This document shows, piece by piece, positions 8,483 to 16,626 of a stretch of DNA of 64,000 bases. This stretch comes from Paenibacillus hemerocallicola (GTDB taxonomy: Bacteria > Bacillota > Bacilli > Paenibacillales > NBRC-103111). The stretch spans positions 62,001 through 126,000 of the forward strand of contig NZ_VDCQ01000008.1 in the NCBI RefSeq assembly GCF_006265175.1, written 5' to 3'. The stretch's first letter is position 1, and the number at the start of each line of letters is the position of its first letter. A model generated the notes under the pieces. It saw only the letters and a program-made list of their open reading frames with translations, did no database searches and was not told where the DNA came from. A program made the position numbers and the translations under genes.

Positions 8483-9517
8483 CTACTTCACGTTCACCAC
8501 TATGCTGCCCCAAAGCGTGCCGTCGACGAAAGCCATGAGACGCCACATGCCCGGCTCGGGCAGCGCCATCATGGAAGGAATCGCGGCATCCGCACCGTTC
8601 AAGGGAGTGCCTGGCCGTTCGGCGGCAAATACATTCTCGATCCGGTCGGAGCCCTGGCGTACCGCTTCGATCTTCAACGCGCCGGCCAACTGTTCTTCCC
8701 TGCCCCAGAAATGCCACATATACTTGTTCGGCTTTCCCGCCCTAAAGCCGGCATCGATAAGCCCGAGACGCCCTTTCACGCCCCTAAGCTCGTACGCGCC
8801 GCTCTTGAACGTCGGGCCGATCTCCCATGAAGCGTCGGGAACGTCAAATACGACATCGGCATACCGTTCCCCGTCCAAATAAACGACGAACGTCCATACT
8901 CCTTGCAGCGGCAAGCCGAAACGGGTAGCAATGCGGGTCATCTCGCCGCTCGCTTGCTCGCCTGCGGCCTTGTAGCCGTAGGCGGCTCCGACTGCGGAAA
9001 TTTTCGTTTCCGCCAGCTCGGAGAGCCGGTATCCGCTTTCGCGATGCACCCCCTCTATCCGGATGGTACGGTCCTTCAGCTGGTCGAATGGAGCATACAA
9101 ATTCCACCAGCAGCCGGCAGGCGATCCGGCGGCATAATCGCCTCCAGGAACAGCCTCCAATATTTTGACGTTATTGTCGGTGTAAAGGTTTCGTGTATTC
9201 CATTCCTTGCCATTCCCTTTTTCGTTACCGGTTGCCGCCGCCCCGATACCATCCCCTCCCTTCGCAGAGCGGTCACCCGTCCCGTATATGTCCGGCCAGT
9301 CCATGATCCAGGCGATCGCGAGCATCGATAAGATGCCGGCCAGCGAGAGCGCCGCTCCCGCAGACATCTTCTTCCTTGTGCGCCGAATCCCGCCGCCCGC
9401 GGACAGACGTCCGACGACTCGCTCCCCCGCCTCCCCGCTCATCCCGCTCTCGGGATAAGGCGATTGCTTCAATTCCCGATACCAATCCGGCTTGTCGCTC
9501 CGCCCAGCCTCCGTCAT
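8483..9517 (-). CDS. Membrane-anchored protein paired with an ECF sigma factor (putative anti-sigma factor)
   Basis: 344 residues: a cytoplasmic N-terminus of about 50 residues, one membrane helix at about 52-72, then an extracytoplasmic part that appears to contain two related beta-rich repeats (each with a GxW-type turn and ending in a W-x-VxVxG-like strand). The start codon overlaps the stop of the sigma gene by four bases, so the two are co-translated. One-helix proteins coupled to ECF sigma genes usually hold the sigma at the membrane, and that is the inferred role. No zinc-binding HxxxCxxC anti-sigma motif is visible in the N-terminus, so an accessory or sensing role remains possible. 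Confidence 0.7.
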   Translation of the reverse strand: MTEAGRSDKPDWYRELKQSPYPESGMSGEAGERVVGRLSAGGGIRRTRKKMSAGAALSLAGILSMLAIAWIMDWPDIYGTGDRSAKGGDGIGAAATGNEKGNGKEWNTRNLYTDNNVKILEAVPGGDYAAGSPAGCWWNLYAPFDQLKDRTIRIEGVHRESGYRLSELAETKISAVGAAYGYKAAGEQASGEMTRIATRFGLPLQGVWTFVVYLDGERYADVVFDVPDASWEIGPTFKSGAYELRGVKGRLGLIDAGFRAGKPNKYMWHFWGREEQLAGALKIEAVRQGSDRIENVFAAERPGTPLNGADAAIPSMMALPEPGMWRLMAFVDGTLWGSIVVNVK

Positions 9518-10056
9518 TCGCCCTCATCCTCCTTCAGCTTCCGTTCGACCTTCGCTCTGGCCCGGTGAAGCCGCGATTTGACCGTTCCCTCCGATATGCC
9601 GAGCAGGTCCGCCATTTCTTTGTAAGATAGCTCATAATGCGCATCCAGCACGATCACCTCGCGGTATTTGCCGGGGAGTCCGAGCACGATCTCCCACACA
9701 TCCCGCTCGGCCTGGCGGTCCATCGCCGCGTGCTCCGCGGAACGGTGCGAGCCGGAAGGCACGAACAAGCCGGCCAGCATCACCTTGCGCACGAACGCGG
9801 ATCGCAAATAATTGAGCGCGGTACGGCGCGTTATGCGGAGCAGCCACGTCTTGACCGAGCATTCCCCGCGAAAGGACGGCAAATGCCGGTAAGCTTTCCA
9901 GAACACGTCCTGCGCGATATCGTCGGCCGCCTCTCTGCGTTTGGTCAGGAAGCAGGCGTACTTCCATACGTCTTCCCCATACGTTTGCATCAGATCGTTC
10001 AACAGCGCTTCCGGATCGCCGCTTTGCACGACATGCCGCATATAGTCATGGCTCAA
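9514..10056 (-). CDS. RNA polymerase sigma factor, ECF family
   Basis: 180 residues with both ECF regions: region 2 (LMQTYGEDVWKYACFLTK, then DIAQDVFWKAYRHLPSF and the WLLRITRRTALNYLR -10 recognition stretch) and region 4 (LPGKYREVIVLDAHYELSYK, then LLGISEGTVKSRLHRARAK as the -35 helix-turn-helix). I place the start at a TTG at 10056 with GAGGTG eight bases upstream; the open frame extends further but without a ribosome site and without sigma-like sequence. It overlaps the putative anti-sigma gene by four bases. A GGAAC-N17-GTC promoter-like pair 23-49 bases upstream suggests autoregulation. Nearby cell-wall hydrolase genes hint at an envelope-stress regulon. Confidence 0.93.
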   Translation of the reverse strand: MSHDYMRHVVQSGDPEALLNDLMQTYGEDVWKYACFLTKRREAADDIAQDVFWKAYRHLPSFRGECSVKTWLLRITRRTALNYLRSAFVRKVMLAGLFVPSGSHRSAEHAAMDRQAERDVWEIVLGLPGKYREVIVLDAHYELSYKEMADLLGISEGTVKSRLHRARAKVERKLKEDEGE

Positions 10057-10078
10057 CCTGCATTCACCTCTACCCAAA

Positions 10079-10105
10079 TAGACACCGCATCGGCCGCAAA
10101 GTTCC
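10079..10105 (-). promoter_or_regulatory. ECF-type promoter candidate upstream of the sigma gene
   Basis: On the minus strand GGAAC (10105-10101) is followed after 17 bases by GTCTA (10083-10079), the usual ECF -35/-10 pattern. It would start transcription just before the ribosome binding site of the sigma gene. Confidence 0.45.
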
Positions 10106-10185
10106 ATCGCCGGTGAAAGTTCTATTGCTCCTCGTGCCGGCATATAGTAGCAAAATGAAAATCGAACGCATTGGGGGACACGGCC

Positions 10186-11112
10186 ATGGCAGTCAGGCCG
10201 CCGATTTTGAGGCAAGGCGATACGATAGGAATCGTGACGCTCGGCTCCCCGCTCGAAGAAAGCACGATCCGAACAGGAGTGACCACGCTGCAAAAGCTCG
10301 GGTTTAAAGTCGTGCTGGGCCGCCACGTATACGACTCTACCGGCTTTTTGGCCGGAAGCGACAGGGAGCGCGCGGAAGACTTGATGAATATGTTCCGCAA
10401 CCGGAACGTCAGAATGATATTGCCGACACGGGGCGGGGTCGGCGTGGCCGGCATTTTGCCCTACCTCGATTTCGCCGTCATTTCGGACAATCCGAAAATC
10501 GTATCGGGCTACAGCGATATTACGGTGCTCCTTAACGCGTTGTACCAATACGCCGATTTGATCAGCTTCCAAAGCCTGATGCTGCTCAATTTCAATACCT
10601 CAACGCCTGCCTACGACTACAACCAATTTTTTACTGCCACCTCGACGATCACCTCGACGAGAGTGATCGAGAATCCTCCGGGCATGCCGCTTGCAAGTCT
10701 GGTTGCCGGGAATGTGACGGGGCCGCTCGTCGGCGGCAACCTGACCTCGTTCACGGATGCAATCGGCACGCCGTTCGACATTCCTACGCGGGGGCGGATC
10801 ATTGTCCTCGAGGAAACCCACGAGCCGATCAACAAAGTATACCGGATGCTGAACCGGCTGAGGCTGTCCGGGAAATTGAACGATTGCCTCGGCATCGTCA
10901 TGGGGGAATGCACGAACTGTCCGCCCGCTTACGGCGAGACGTACCGGGACCTCATCCAAGACGTGCTTGTTCCGATAGGAAAACCGTTAATGGCGGGACT
11001 GGCAACCGCCCATGGCAGGTTCAAAGCGGCCGTCCCGATCGGAGCGAGAATAAATTTGAACACGGTCCAAAACACGCTGACCGTGCTGGAGCCGACCGTA
11101 TCGGTCGTTTGA
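10186..11112 (+). CDS. LD-carboxypeptidase / S66 family serine peptidase
   Basis: 308 residues, the normal S66 length. The family triad is visible: nucleophile Ser110 in SGYSDIT, Glu209/210 in LEETHEP, and His276 in TAHGRF. Known members trim the terminal D-Ala of cytoplasmic murein tetrapeptides (LdcA) or cleave toxic peptide conjugates (MccF). The start is the ATG at 10186 with GGGGGA seven bases upstream; an in-frame TTG at 10171 is less likely. No signal peptide is present, so the enzyme is cytoplasmic. It is divergent from the sigma gene and followed by a murein endopeptidase, which favours cell-wall recycling over microcin resistance. Confidence 0.87.
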   Translation: MAVRPPILRQGDTIGIVTLGSPLEESTIRTGVTTLQKLGFKVVLGRHVYDSTGFLAGSDRERAEDLMNMFRNRNVRMILPTRGGVGVAGILPYLDFAVISDNPKIVSGYSDITVLLNALYQYADLISFQSLMLLNFNTSTPAYDYNQFFTATSTITSTRVIENPPGMPLASLVAGNVTGPLVGGNLTSFTDAIGTPFDIPTRGRIIVLEETHEPINKVYRMLNRLRLSGKLNDCLGIVMGECTNCPPAYGETYRDLIQDVLVPIGKPLMAGLATAHGRFKAAVPIGARINLNTVQNTLTVLEPTVSVV

Positions 11113-11203
11113 TCCGAAGCGATTGGCAATACTTACTACTATAAAAAGATGCCGGCCTTCTTATAAGATGGAGTTATCTGTCCTATAAGGAGTGACCAGC
11201 TTA

Positions 11204-12037
11204 GTGAAGAAAACGTTCAGTCTTTTCACCTGCGCGCTGCTCGGGCTATCGCTTATCGGCTCGACGGTCCACGCGGCCCCCTATACCGTCAAGCAAGGGG
11301 ACACACTGTGGAAAATTGCAACCGCTAACAGCATAACCGTCCAGCAGTTGACGAACCTTAATCCGTCCGTCGCCTCGATGCTTTATCCGGGTCAAGTCAT
11401 TCAAATTCCCGACGATCCGAATACTTATTACGTGCAGCCAAACGATACGTTTTGGAAAATTTCCGTCAAATTCGGCATTACTACATCTTCTTTAATCCAA
11501 GCGAACCCGCATATCGCCAACCCGAACATACTGAATGTGGGCGACAAGCTCCATATCCCGGTCAGACCGGCCAATTACCGGAACGGGACGTTTCCGCTAA
11601 AGCCGGGTACTTATCAGCCCTATACGAACAATTATGCGGAAGTCCGCACATGGTCGCCCAGCGGCGAGGAAATAAGAGCGCACGAAGGCGTCGATATATT
11701 CGCGGCGAAAGGAACGCCCGTGTACAGCGTCCTTGACGGAACGATCGTCAACTACGGCTGGAACCAATACGGGGGATGGCGCCTGACCGTCAAGGTAGAC
11801 GATTCCACAACGTTTTATTATGCTCACCTCTCCGGTTACGCCCAAGGCATGAAAATGGGCGGCACCGTGAAGAAAGGGCAATTGATCGGCTATGTCGGCA
11901 ATACGGGATACGGGCCGGAAGGAACGGAAGGGATGTTCGATACCCATCTTCACTTCGGCATATACAAAACGAACGTATCGCCGTGGAAAACGGTCGATCC
12001 TTACGCTTACTTGAACTGGTGGGAGCTGCAGCAGTAG
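11204..12037 (+). CDS. Secreted LysM-M23 murein endopeptidase
   Basis: 277 residues from a GTG at 11204 (AAGGAG eleven bases upstream; a GTG at 11192 sits on top of the ribosome site and is unlikely). Order: signal peptide ending near VHAAP, LysM 1 (YTVKQGDTLWKIA), LysM 2 (YYVQPNDTFWKIS), then an M23 metallopeptidase domain with HEGVDIF and the THLHFG zinc motif. The protein should bind and cut peptidoglycan outside the membrane. It lies about 90 bases after the S66 peptidase gene, separated by a weak gap without a clear terminator, and ends at a very strong hairpin. Confidence 0.93.
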   Translation: MKKTFSLFTCALLGLSLIGSTVHAAPYTVKQGDTLWKIATANSITVQQLTNLNPSVASMLYPGQVIQIPDDPNTYYVQPNDTFWKISVKFGITTSSLIQANPHIANPNILNVGDKLHIPVRPANYRNGTFPLKPGTYQPYTNNYAEVRTWSPSGEEIRAHEGVDIFAAKGTPVYSVLDGTIVNYGWNQYGGWRLTVKVDDSTTFYYAHLSGYAQGMKMGGTVKKGQLIGYVGNTGYGPEGTEGMFDTHLHFGIYKTNVSPWKTVDPYAYLNWWELQQ

Positions 12038-12066
12038 CCTCGGCCGTTCGGACCGCAAACAATGCC

Positions 12067-12117
12067 AAAGGGGAAGAAGCTTTGCTCGCTGACGAGCAAA
12101 GCTTCTTCCCCTTTTTC
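12067..12117. terminator. Strong terminator between the endopeptidase and ferritin genes
   Basis: A perfect inverted repeat of about 22 bp around CTGA, followed by five T residues on the plus strand. It separates two convergent genes. Confidence 0.9.
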
Positions 12118-12134
12118 CCGCAACGTCCTGCCGT

Positions 12135-12638
12135 CTATGCTTCCGGCGTAAACGTGCGCTTCGCCAGCTCCGCGTCCAGCATATAAAACGCGTTGCTGTC
12201 GTTATCGATCCGGCGCAGCTTCTGGATGATGCTGTCGAAGGTCGCTTCTTCCTCGACCTGCTCGTCGATGAACCATTTCAGGAAGTTGATCGTCGCATGC
12301 TCACGTTCGTTCCAGGCCACGTCGGACAAATCGTAAATGCGTTTCGTCACGGTTTGCTCATGCTCGTAAGCTTGCTCGAAAGCGTCGAGCAGCGAGCCGT
12401 ACTCGTTGGACGGATCTTTCATGCCGCTGACGATCGCGCGTCTGCCGAGCGTATTGATAAAGTGGAAAATTTTCATCGCATGAAACTTTTCTTCCTCGGC
12501 CTGCACGATGAAGAAGTTGGCAAACCCGTCGAAGCTTTCAGCCGAGCAATAAGCGGCCATAGCCAAGTAAACTTGGGAAGAATAAAATTCGTAGTTCATC
12601 TGGTCGTTCAGCTTGTCCAACAATGCCGGACTCAACAT
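12135..12638 (-). CDS. Ferritin
   Basis: 167 residues, the normal length of bacterial ferritin, a four-helix iron-storage protein that oxidises Fe(II) and forms 24-subunit cages. The ferroxidase residues are visible: Glu17-type in NDQMNYEFYSS, Glu/His in QAEEEKFHAMK, the later glutamates in YEHEQTVTK, and VEEEATF. The start is the ATG at 12638 with AGGAGA nine bases upstream; an in-frame extension upstream lacks a ribosome site. It is transcribed alone and faces the LysM-M23 gene across a strong terminator. I saw no clear Fur box upstream. Confidence 0.93.
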   Translation of the reverse strand: MLSPALLDKLNDQMNYEFYSSQVYLAMAAYCSAESFDGFANFFIVQAEEEKFHAMKIFHFINTLGRRAIVSGMKDPSNEYGSLLDAFEQAYEHEQTVTKRIYDLSDVAWNEREHATINFLKWFIDEQVEEEATFDSIIQKLRRIDNDSNAFYMLDAELAKRTFTPEA

Positions 12639-12781
12639 ATCGGTCCATCTCCTCTTGTTTGTTGTTTTGCAATCGTTATTGCTTCCCATTATATAGGGAA
12701 AAGAAGTGTCGTTTCAAATCGCTGCCGGACACCTTTCCCTGCTCGCCTCCCCTTTGGCTGCGAAGATGGCGAAAATTGTTC

Positions 12782-12810
12782 TTGACGGAACAGCAGTAAA
12801 TTTTTATAAT
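12782..12810 (+). promoter_or_regulatory. Vegetative promoter of the ABC importer operon
   Basis: TTGACG and a perfect TATAAT are separated by 17 bases, 50 bases before the start of the binding-protein gene. Confidence 0.75.
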
Positions 12811-12860
12811 AAAACCTATTAAAATAGTAGGAATTGAAGAACGAAGGGGATATCGAAACG

Positions 12861-13946
12861 ATGGATCAACCAAACAAAAGAAACGCCAAGCCCGCTCGTT
12901 TTTGGGCCATTTTGGCCATCGCGGCCATGATGCTGTTCGTTACCGCATGCGGCGGCGCAAAGCAAGGCGCGGAAGGCAACAAGACGCAAGGCGCCGGCGG
13001 GCAAGCGGCCGACCCGAAGAAGGAAGTCAAATCGCTGACCGTAGGTTATTTGAACGTAATGGACGATGCGCAAGCGATGCTCGCCTTTGATGCCAAGCTG
13101 TACGAGAAGCATGGACTCAACGTCAAAATGCAGCCGTTCGAGAGCGGCACCGACCTGATCAAAGCAATGGTCGGCAATCAAGTGGACGCAGGCGTGCTCG
13201 GATTTACGAACGCGGTCACCTGGGCTTCCAAAGGAGCCGGCCTGAAAGTGGTAGGCGGCGCCCAGCTCGGCTTTCACAGCATCCTCGTCCGCAACGACAG
13301 CGGCATTAAAACGATCGAAGACCTGAAGGGCAAAAAGCTGGCCTCGCAAAAACAAGGCAGCACCGCCGATATCGTCTTGAACGGCGTTACGCTGGCGCAA
13401 GCGAAGCTGACCAACAAAGATTTGCAGATGGTATATGCCGAACCGGCTCAAGCGATTCAATCCCTGGCCGGCGGCGCGGTTGACGCGGCTTTCGTGTTCG
13501 AGCCTTACTCGCGCATGGCCCAGCTGACTTCCCCGGTTACGCAAATTTATGAAATCGGCAAAGTATGGCCGTTCCCTTGCATGGTCGTCATTACGACTGA
13601 CGACGTGCTGAAGAAAGACCGCGATGCCGTCAACCGGATGCTCGACGCGCAGAAGGAAGCAATCGGCATGCTGCAGAAGGATCCGCAAAAATCGGCCGAA
13701 TTCATTACGAAGCGCTTCATCGAAGGCGAATCGTTCAAAACGCAAAACGGCGAAGTGAAAGCGACGACCGTCATCAAGGAATCGATCCAATCGCAAACGT
13801 TCAACTGGGAAATCACTCCGGATCAAATTAAACGGATGCAGGAAATCTCCGACATTATGATTGCCCAAAAAGCTCTGGACAAACCGGTCAAAGTGGAAGA
13901 CATTCTCGATTTGACTTGGCAAAAAGAGCAGCAAGCCAAAAAATAA
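12861..13946 (+). CDS. ABC transporter substrate-binding lipoprotein (NMT1/SsuA-like)
   Basis: 361 residues. The N-terminus is a lipoprotein signal with the lipobox VTAC followed by GG. Then comes a type II periplasmic-binding fold of the NMT1/SsuA/ThiY group (LTVGYLNVMDDAQAMLAFD near the start, later AEPAQAIQSLAGGAVDAAFVFEP). Relatives bind nitrate, sulfonates, taurine or thiamine precursors, and the ligand is not clear here. The ATG at 12861 has AAGGGG upstream; a TTG at 12834 is a weaker option. It is the first gene of a three-gene importer read from a consensus promoter. Confidence 0.9.
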   Translation: MDQPNKRNAKPARFWAILAIAAMMLFVTACGGAKQGAEGNKTQGAGGQAADPKKEVKSLTVGYLNVMDDAQAMLAFDAKLYEKHGLNVKMQPFESGTDLIKAMVGNQVDAGVLGFTNAVTWASKGAGLKVVGGAQLGFHSILVRNDSGIKTIEDLKGKKLASQKQGSTADIVLNGVTLAQAKLTNKDLQMVYAEPAQAIQSLAGGAVDAAFVFEPYSRMAQLTSPVTQIYEIGKVWPFPCMVVITTDDVLKKDRDAVNRMLDAQKEAIGMLQKDPQKSAEFITKRFIEGESFKTQNGEVKATTVIKESIQSQTFNWEITPDQIKRMQEISDIMIAQKALDKPVKVEDILDLTWQKEQQAKK

Positions 13947-13973
13947 GCTACCGACAGTAAGGAGACTCGCCCG

Positions 13974-14792
13974 GTGAACTCGACAACCGATAAACCGAAC
14001 CGGTCCACGAAATCGAAAATCAGGTCCATACGCAAGGTGCTGCCTTATCTCGCTGCGATAGGCAGCCTTCTTGCCGTATGGCAGATCTATTCGTGGATAT
14101 TGAACAAACCGTTTCTGCTCCCCGGCGTGCCCGAAGTGCTCGGAAGGCTCGTCCGCAGCTTCTCCGACGCCGACTTCATGAACGGCGTGAAAGACAGTCT
14201 GGTCCGTCTGGCGCTGGGCTACCCGCTCGCCTGTGCGCTCGGAGCCATTCTCGGCTTGCTGGCCGGGGTTTCCCGCAGCTTTGCCGTCTATTTGCGCGGG
14301 CTTATTTCGATTCTTCAATCCATACCGCCGATAACGTGGGTACCCTTCTTCGTGATCCTGCTTGGTTACGGCAACGCGACGATTGTTACCGTCATTACGA
14401 TCGCCAGCTTCTTCCCTATGGCGCTGTCCGTGCTGAACGCCACCGAGGGCGTCAACAGGACGCATCTGGAGCTGGCCAAGGTGTTCGGCGCTTCGAAGCG
14501 TCAGCAATTGATCAAAGTATTCGCGCCGGAATCGTTTCCGTCCTTCATTACCGGCGCCCAAGTCGCCTTCGGCAACGCCTGGCGCTCTCTGATCGCGGCG
14601 GAAATGGTCGGCGGGGCCACGTCCGGTCTCGGGTATTACTCGAGCTGGCGGGGCGAAGTCGCCGATATGGCCGGCGTCATGCTGAGCATTGTCGTGATCG
14701 GCACGATCGCCTCCATCATTGACAATTTCGTATTGGAGAAGCTGAAGCGCAGACTGCTTCGTTACCGCTACGTAATGGGAGGCGATCAATAA
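13974..14792 (+). CDS. ABC transporter permease (SsuC/TauC-like)
   Basis: 272 residues, GTG start with AAGGAG nine bases upstream. Six hydrophobic segments are visible, beginning with VLPYLAAIGSLLAVWQIYSW. The coupling loop HLELAKVFGASKRQQLIKV matches the BPD-transport signature of the SsuC/TauC/ThiX group. It lies 27 bases after the binding protein and its stop codon overlaps the ATPase start by one base, so the three subunits are made together. Confidence 0.92.
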   Translation: MNSTTDKPNRSTKSKIRSIRKVLPYLAAIGSLLAVWQIYSWILNKPFLLPGVPEVLGRLVRSFSDADFMNGVKDSLVRLALGYPLACALGAILGLLAGVSRSFAVYLRGLISILQSIPPITWVPFFVILLGYGNATIVTVITIASFFPMALSVLNATEGVNRTHLELAKVFGASKRQQLIKVFAPESFPSFITGAQVAFGNAWRSLIAAEMVGGATSGLGYYSSWRGEVADMAGVMLSIVVIGTIASIIDNFVLEKLKRRLLRYRYVMGGDQ

Positions 14793-15538
14793 TGCAAACC
14801 ATCCGGATCGAACACGTAACGAAGCGATTCGGTCAGCTAGAAGTGCTGTCCGATATCGATTTCACGATCGAGAAGGGCGAATTCGCCGCCATCGTCGGAC
14901 CGTCCGGCTGCGGCAAAAGCACCGTGCTCCGCATGATCGCGGGACTCGAGACCGCGAGCGACGGCAAGGTGCTCGCCAACGGCAATCCGATCGGCAAGCC
15001 CGACCCGCAGCGGGTGCTCATCTTTCAGGAGCATGCCCTGTACCCGTGGCGCACCGTGGAGGAGAACGTGGGCTTCGGACTCGAGCTGGCCAAGGTCCCG
15101 GCCAAGGAACGCCGCGAACGCGTCGGCGAAGTGCTCGACAAGGTCGGCTTAAGCGGCTTTCAGAACTATTACCCGGCCCAATTGTCCGGCGGCATGAAGC
15201 AGCGGGCCTCGATCGCCCGCGCGCTCGTCATGAACCCCGAAGTATTGCTGCTCGACGAGCCGTACGGGGCGCTGGACGCGATTACCCGGCTGACGATGCA
15301 GAACGAACTGATCAAGCTGTGGCGCGGTTCGGGGAAAACGGTGCTGCTCATCACCCACGACATCGACGAGGCTGTTTATTTGGCCGACACGATCTATGTC
15401 ATGAGCCCCCGTCCCGGGCGGATTATTAGCAAGGTCCATGCGGACATGCCGAGACCCCGCAACCGGAACAGCGCGGAATTCGTCAAGCTGCGCGAGCAGA
15501 TTATGGGCCACTTGGACATCGGCACCTACACCATTTGA
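14792..15538 (+). CDS. ABC transporter ATP-binding protein (SsuB/TauB-like)
   Basis: 248 residues with every ATPase motif: Walker A GPSGCGKST, Q-loop FQEHALYPW, signature LSGGMKQR, Walker B VLLLDEPYGALD and the switch LLITHDIDEA. Length and the YPWRT after the Q-loop fit the nitrate/sulfonate/taurine subfamily. The ATG shares its A with the permease stop codon (TAATG). The gene ends just before a strong terminator shared with the convergent AraC-type regulator. Confidence 0.94.
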   Translation: MQTIRIEHVTKRFGQLEVLSDIDFTIEKGEFAAIVGPSGCGKSTVLRMIAGLETASDGKVLANGNPIGKPDPQRVLIFQEHALYPWRTVEENVGFGLELAKVPAKERRERVGEVLDKVGLSGFQNYYPAQLSGGMKQRASIARALVMNPEVLLLDEPYGALDAITRLTMQNELIKLWRGSGKTVLLITHDIDEAVYLADTIYVMSPRPGRIISKVHADMPRPRNRNSAEFVKLREQIMGHLDIGTYTI

Positions 15539-15550
15539 TCGTGAAACAGC

Positions 15551-15599
15551 AAGCCCAACCGACAGCCCCTTTAAGGAGGCCCCGGTTGGGCTTTTTTTT
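15551..15599 (+). terminator. Terminator of the ABC importer operon
   Basis: AAGCCCAACCG pairs with CGGTTGGGCTT and is followed by a run of T. The T-run touches the stop codon of the convergent regulator. Confidence 0.88.
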
Positions 15600-16456
15600 C
15601 AATGATAGCGGTATTGCTTCGGGGTCATGCCCATTCGTTTTTTGAAAATGCTGCAGAAGTAGTTGAAGTTGGGCCAGCCCGATTTCTCGCCGATTTCCTG
15701 GACGGAGCCGGTAGTCGTCTTCAGCAGAATGCAAGCCTGCTTCATGCGCCGGTCGGTCAAAAATTCGATTATCGTCTTCCCCGTCGCTTTGCGGAACAGC
15801 TGCGAGATATGGTTCGGCGACAAATGGACCGCTTGGGCCAGCGCCTCCAGTTGGAAATCTTGGTCGTAATTTTCGTTGATCCATACCATCATCTTCGCCA
15901 CGGCGGGGACGGAATCCAACGCCCGGGGCTTCGATACGGTATCCGTTTTCCACAGCGGATGCAAATAATGGAGCAATGAAACGAGGAACAACGCGTTGTC
16001 CTCCATCCGATTGCGCAGCGGATGGCGCTCCAGCCGCTCGTAATTTTCCTGAAGAAACCGCTCGAGCCTCTCCGGATGGGGAACGTGCACGACCTGCGCG
16101 CTGGACGGATCGTTGCACAGATGCTGATGGAACTGATGCAGCGAAGGAAACGCTTTCAAATACTCCGAGAAAAACATCGGCTCGTACTTCATCAGCGACC
16201 GTACGTAAGGCTGGTCCGAGCTTATATCCATTTGCAAAAAGTGAGGCTGGTAAGGCTTAATAAACAGCAGGGTGCCCGGTCCGATGTCGTGCACGGATTG
16301 TTCGACGATGAGCCGTCCTGCGCCGGCATGAACGAAAATGATCTCGATACCGGGATGGAAATGGAACAGCTGCTTGAAATTGCGGGAAACGTCATAGAAC
16401 ATGTCGAGCTTGATCGGGCTGCGTTCCAAATAAGAGCAATGTTCGAATATCAACAT
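15599..16456 (-). CDS. AraC-family transcriptional regulator
   Basis: 285 residues from the ATG at 16456 (AGGAGG four bases upstream). The N-terminal cupin has HFHPGIEIIFVHAGAGR and a GTLLFIKPYQPH strand, the usual sugar-binding pocket. The C-terminus has two helix-turn-helices: LEALAQAVHLSPNHISQLFR, then EIGEKSGWPNFNYFCSIFKK, ending MGMTPKQYR. It is divergent from the sugar-binding lipoprotein gene at 16627, 170 bases away, and probably controls it. It converges on the ABC importer and is not likely to belong to it. Confidence 0.9.
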   Translation of the reverse strand: MLIFEHCSYLERSPIKLDMFYDVSRNFKQLFHFHPGIEIIFVHAGAGRLIVEQSVHDIGPGTLLFIKPYQPHFLQMDISSDQPYVRSLMKYEPMFFSEYLKAFPSLHQFHQHLCNDPSSAQVVHVPHPERLERFLQENYERLERHPLRNRMEDNALFLVSLLHYLHPLWKTDTVSKPRALDSVPAVAKMMVWINENYDQDFQLEALAQAVHLSPNHISQLFRKATGKTIIEFLTDRRMKQACILLKTTTGSVQEIGEKSGWPNFNYFCSIFKKRMGMTPKQYRYH

Positions 16457-16571
16457 AGTTCCTCCTATGGACACGTAAGTAATTTACTGACATTTTACCA
16501 TAACGAATCGCAACTTTCATTCATTCGATTGTGTTACTCTCGGAGTAAGCGGGTGCCGGCACAGACAAAGG

Positions 16572-16585
16572 TAAAAGCGCTTACA
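16572..16585 (+). promoter_or_regulatory. cre-like box
   Basis: TAAAAGCGCTTACA differs from the catabolite-response consensus TGNAANCGNWNNCW at one position. It lies about 40 bases before the strong ribosome site of the sugar-binding lipoprotein, in the intergenic region shared with the divergent AraC gene. Confidence 0.4.
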
Positions 16586-16626
16586 GGGAATTCCGGGTCG
16601 CACTCAAATGACGGGGAGGTTGCGGA

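Noticed and set aside
10057-10572. Upstream extension of the sigma factor frame
   Set aside because: The extra codons lack a ribosome site and sigma-like sequence and run through the promoter of the divergent gene.
12819-14789. A 656-codon open frame on the minus strand
   Set aside because: It is antisense to the ABC binding protein and permease genes, has no ribosome site and no recognisable protein; GC-rich third positions produce such frames.
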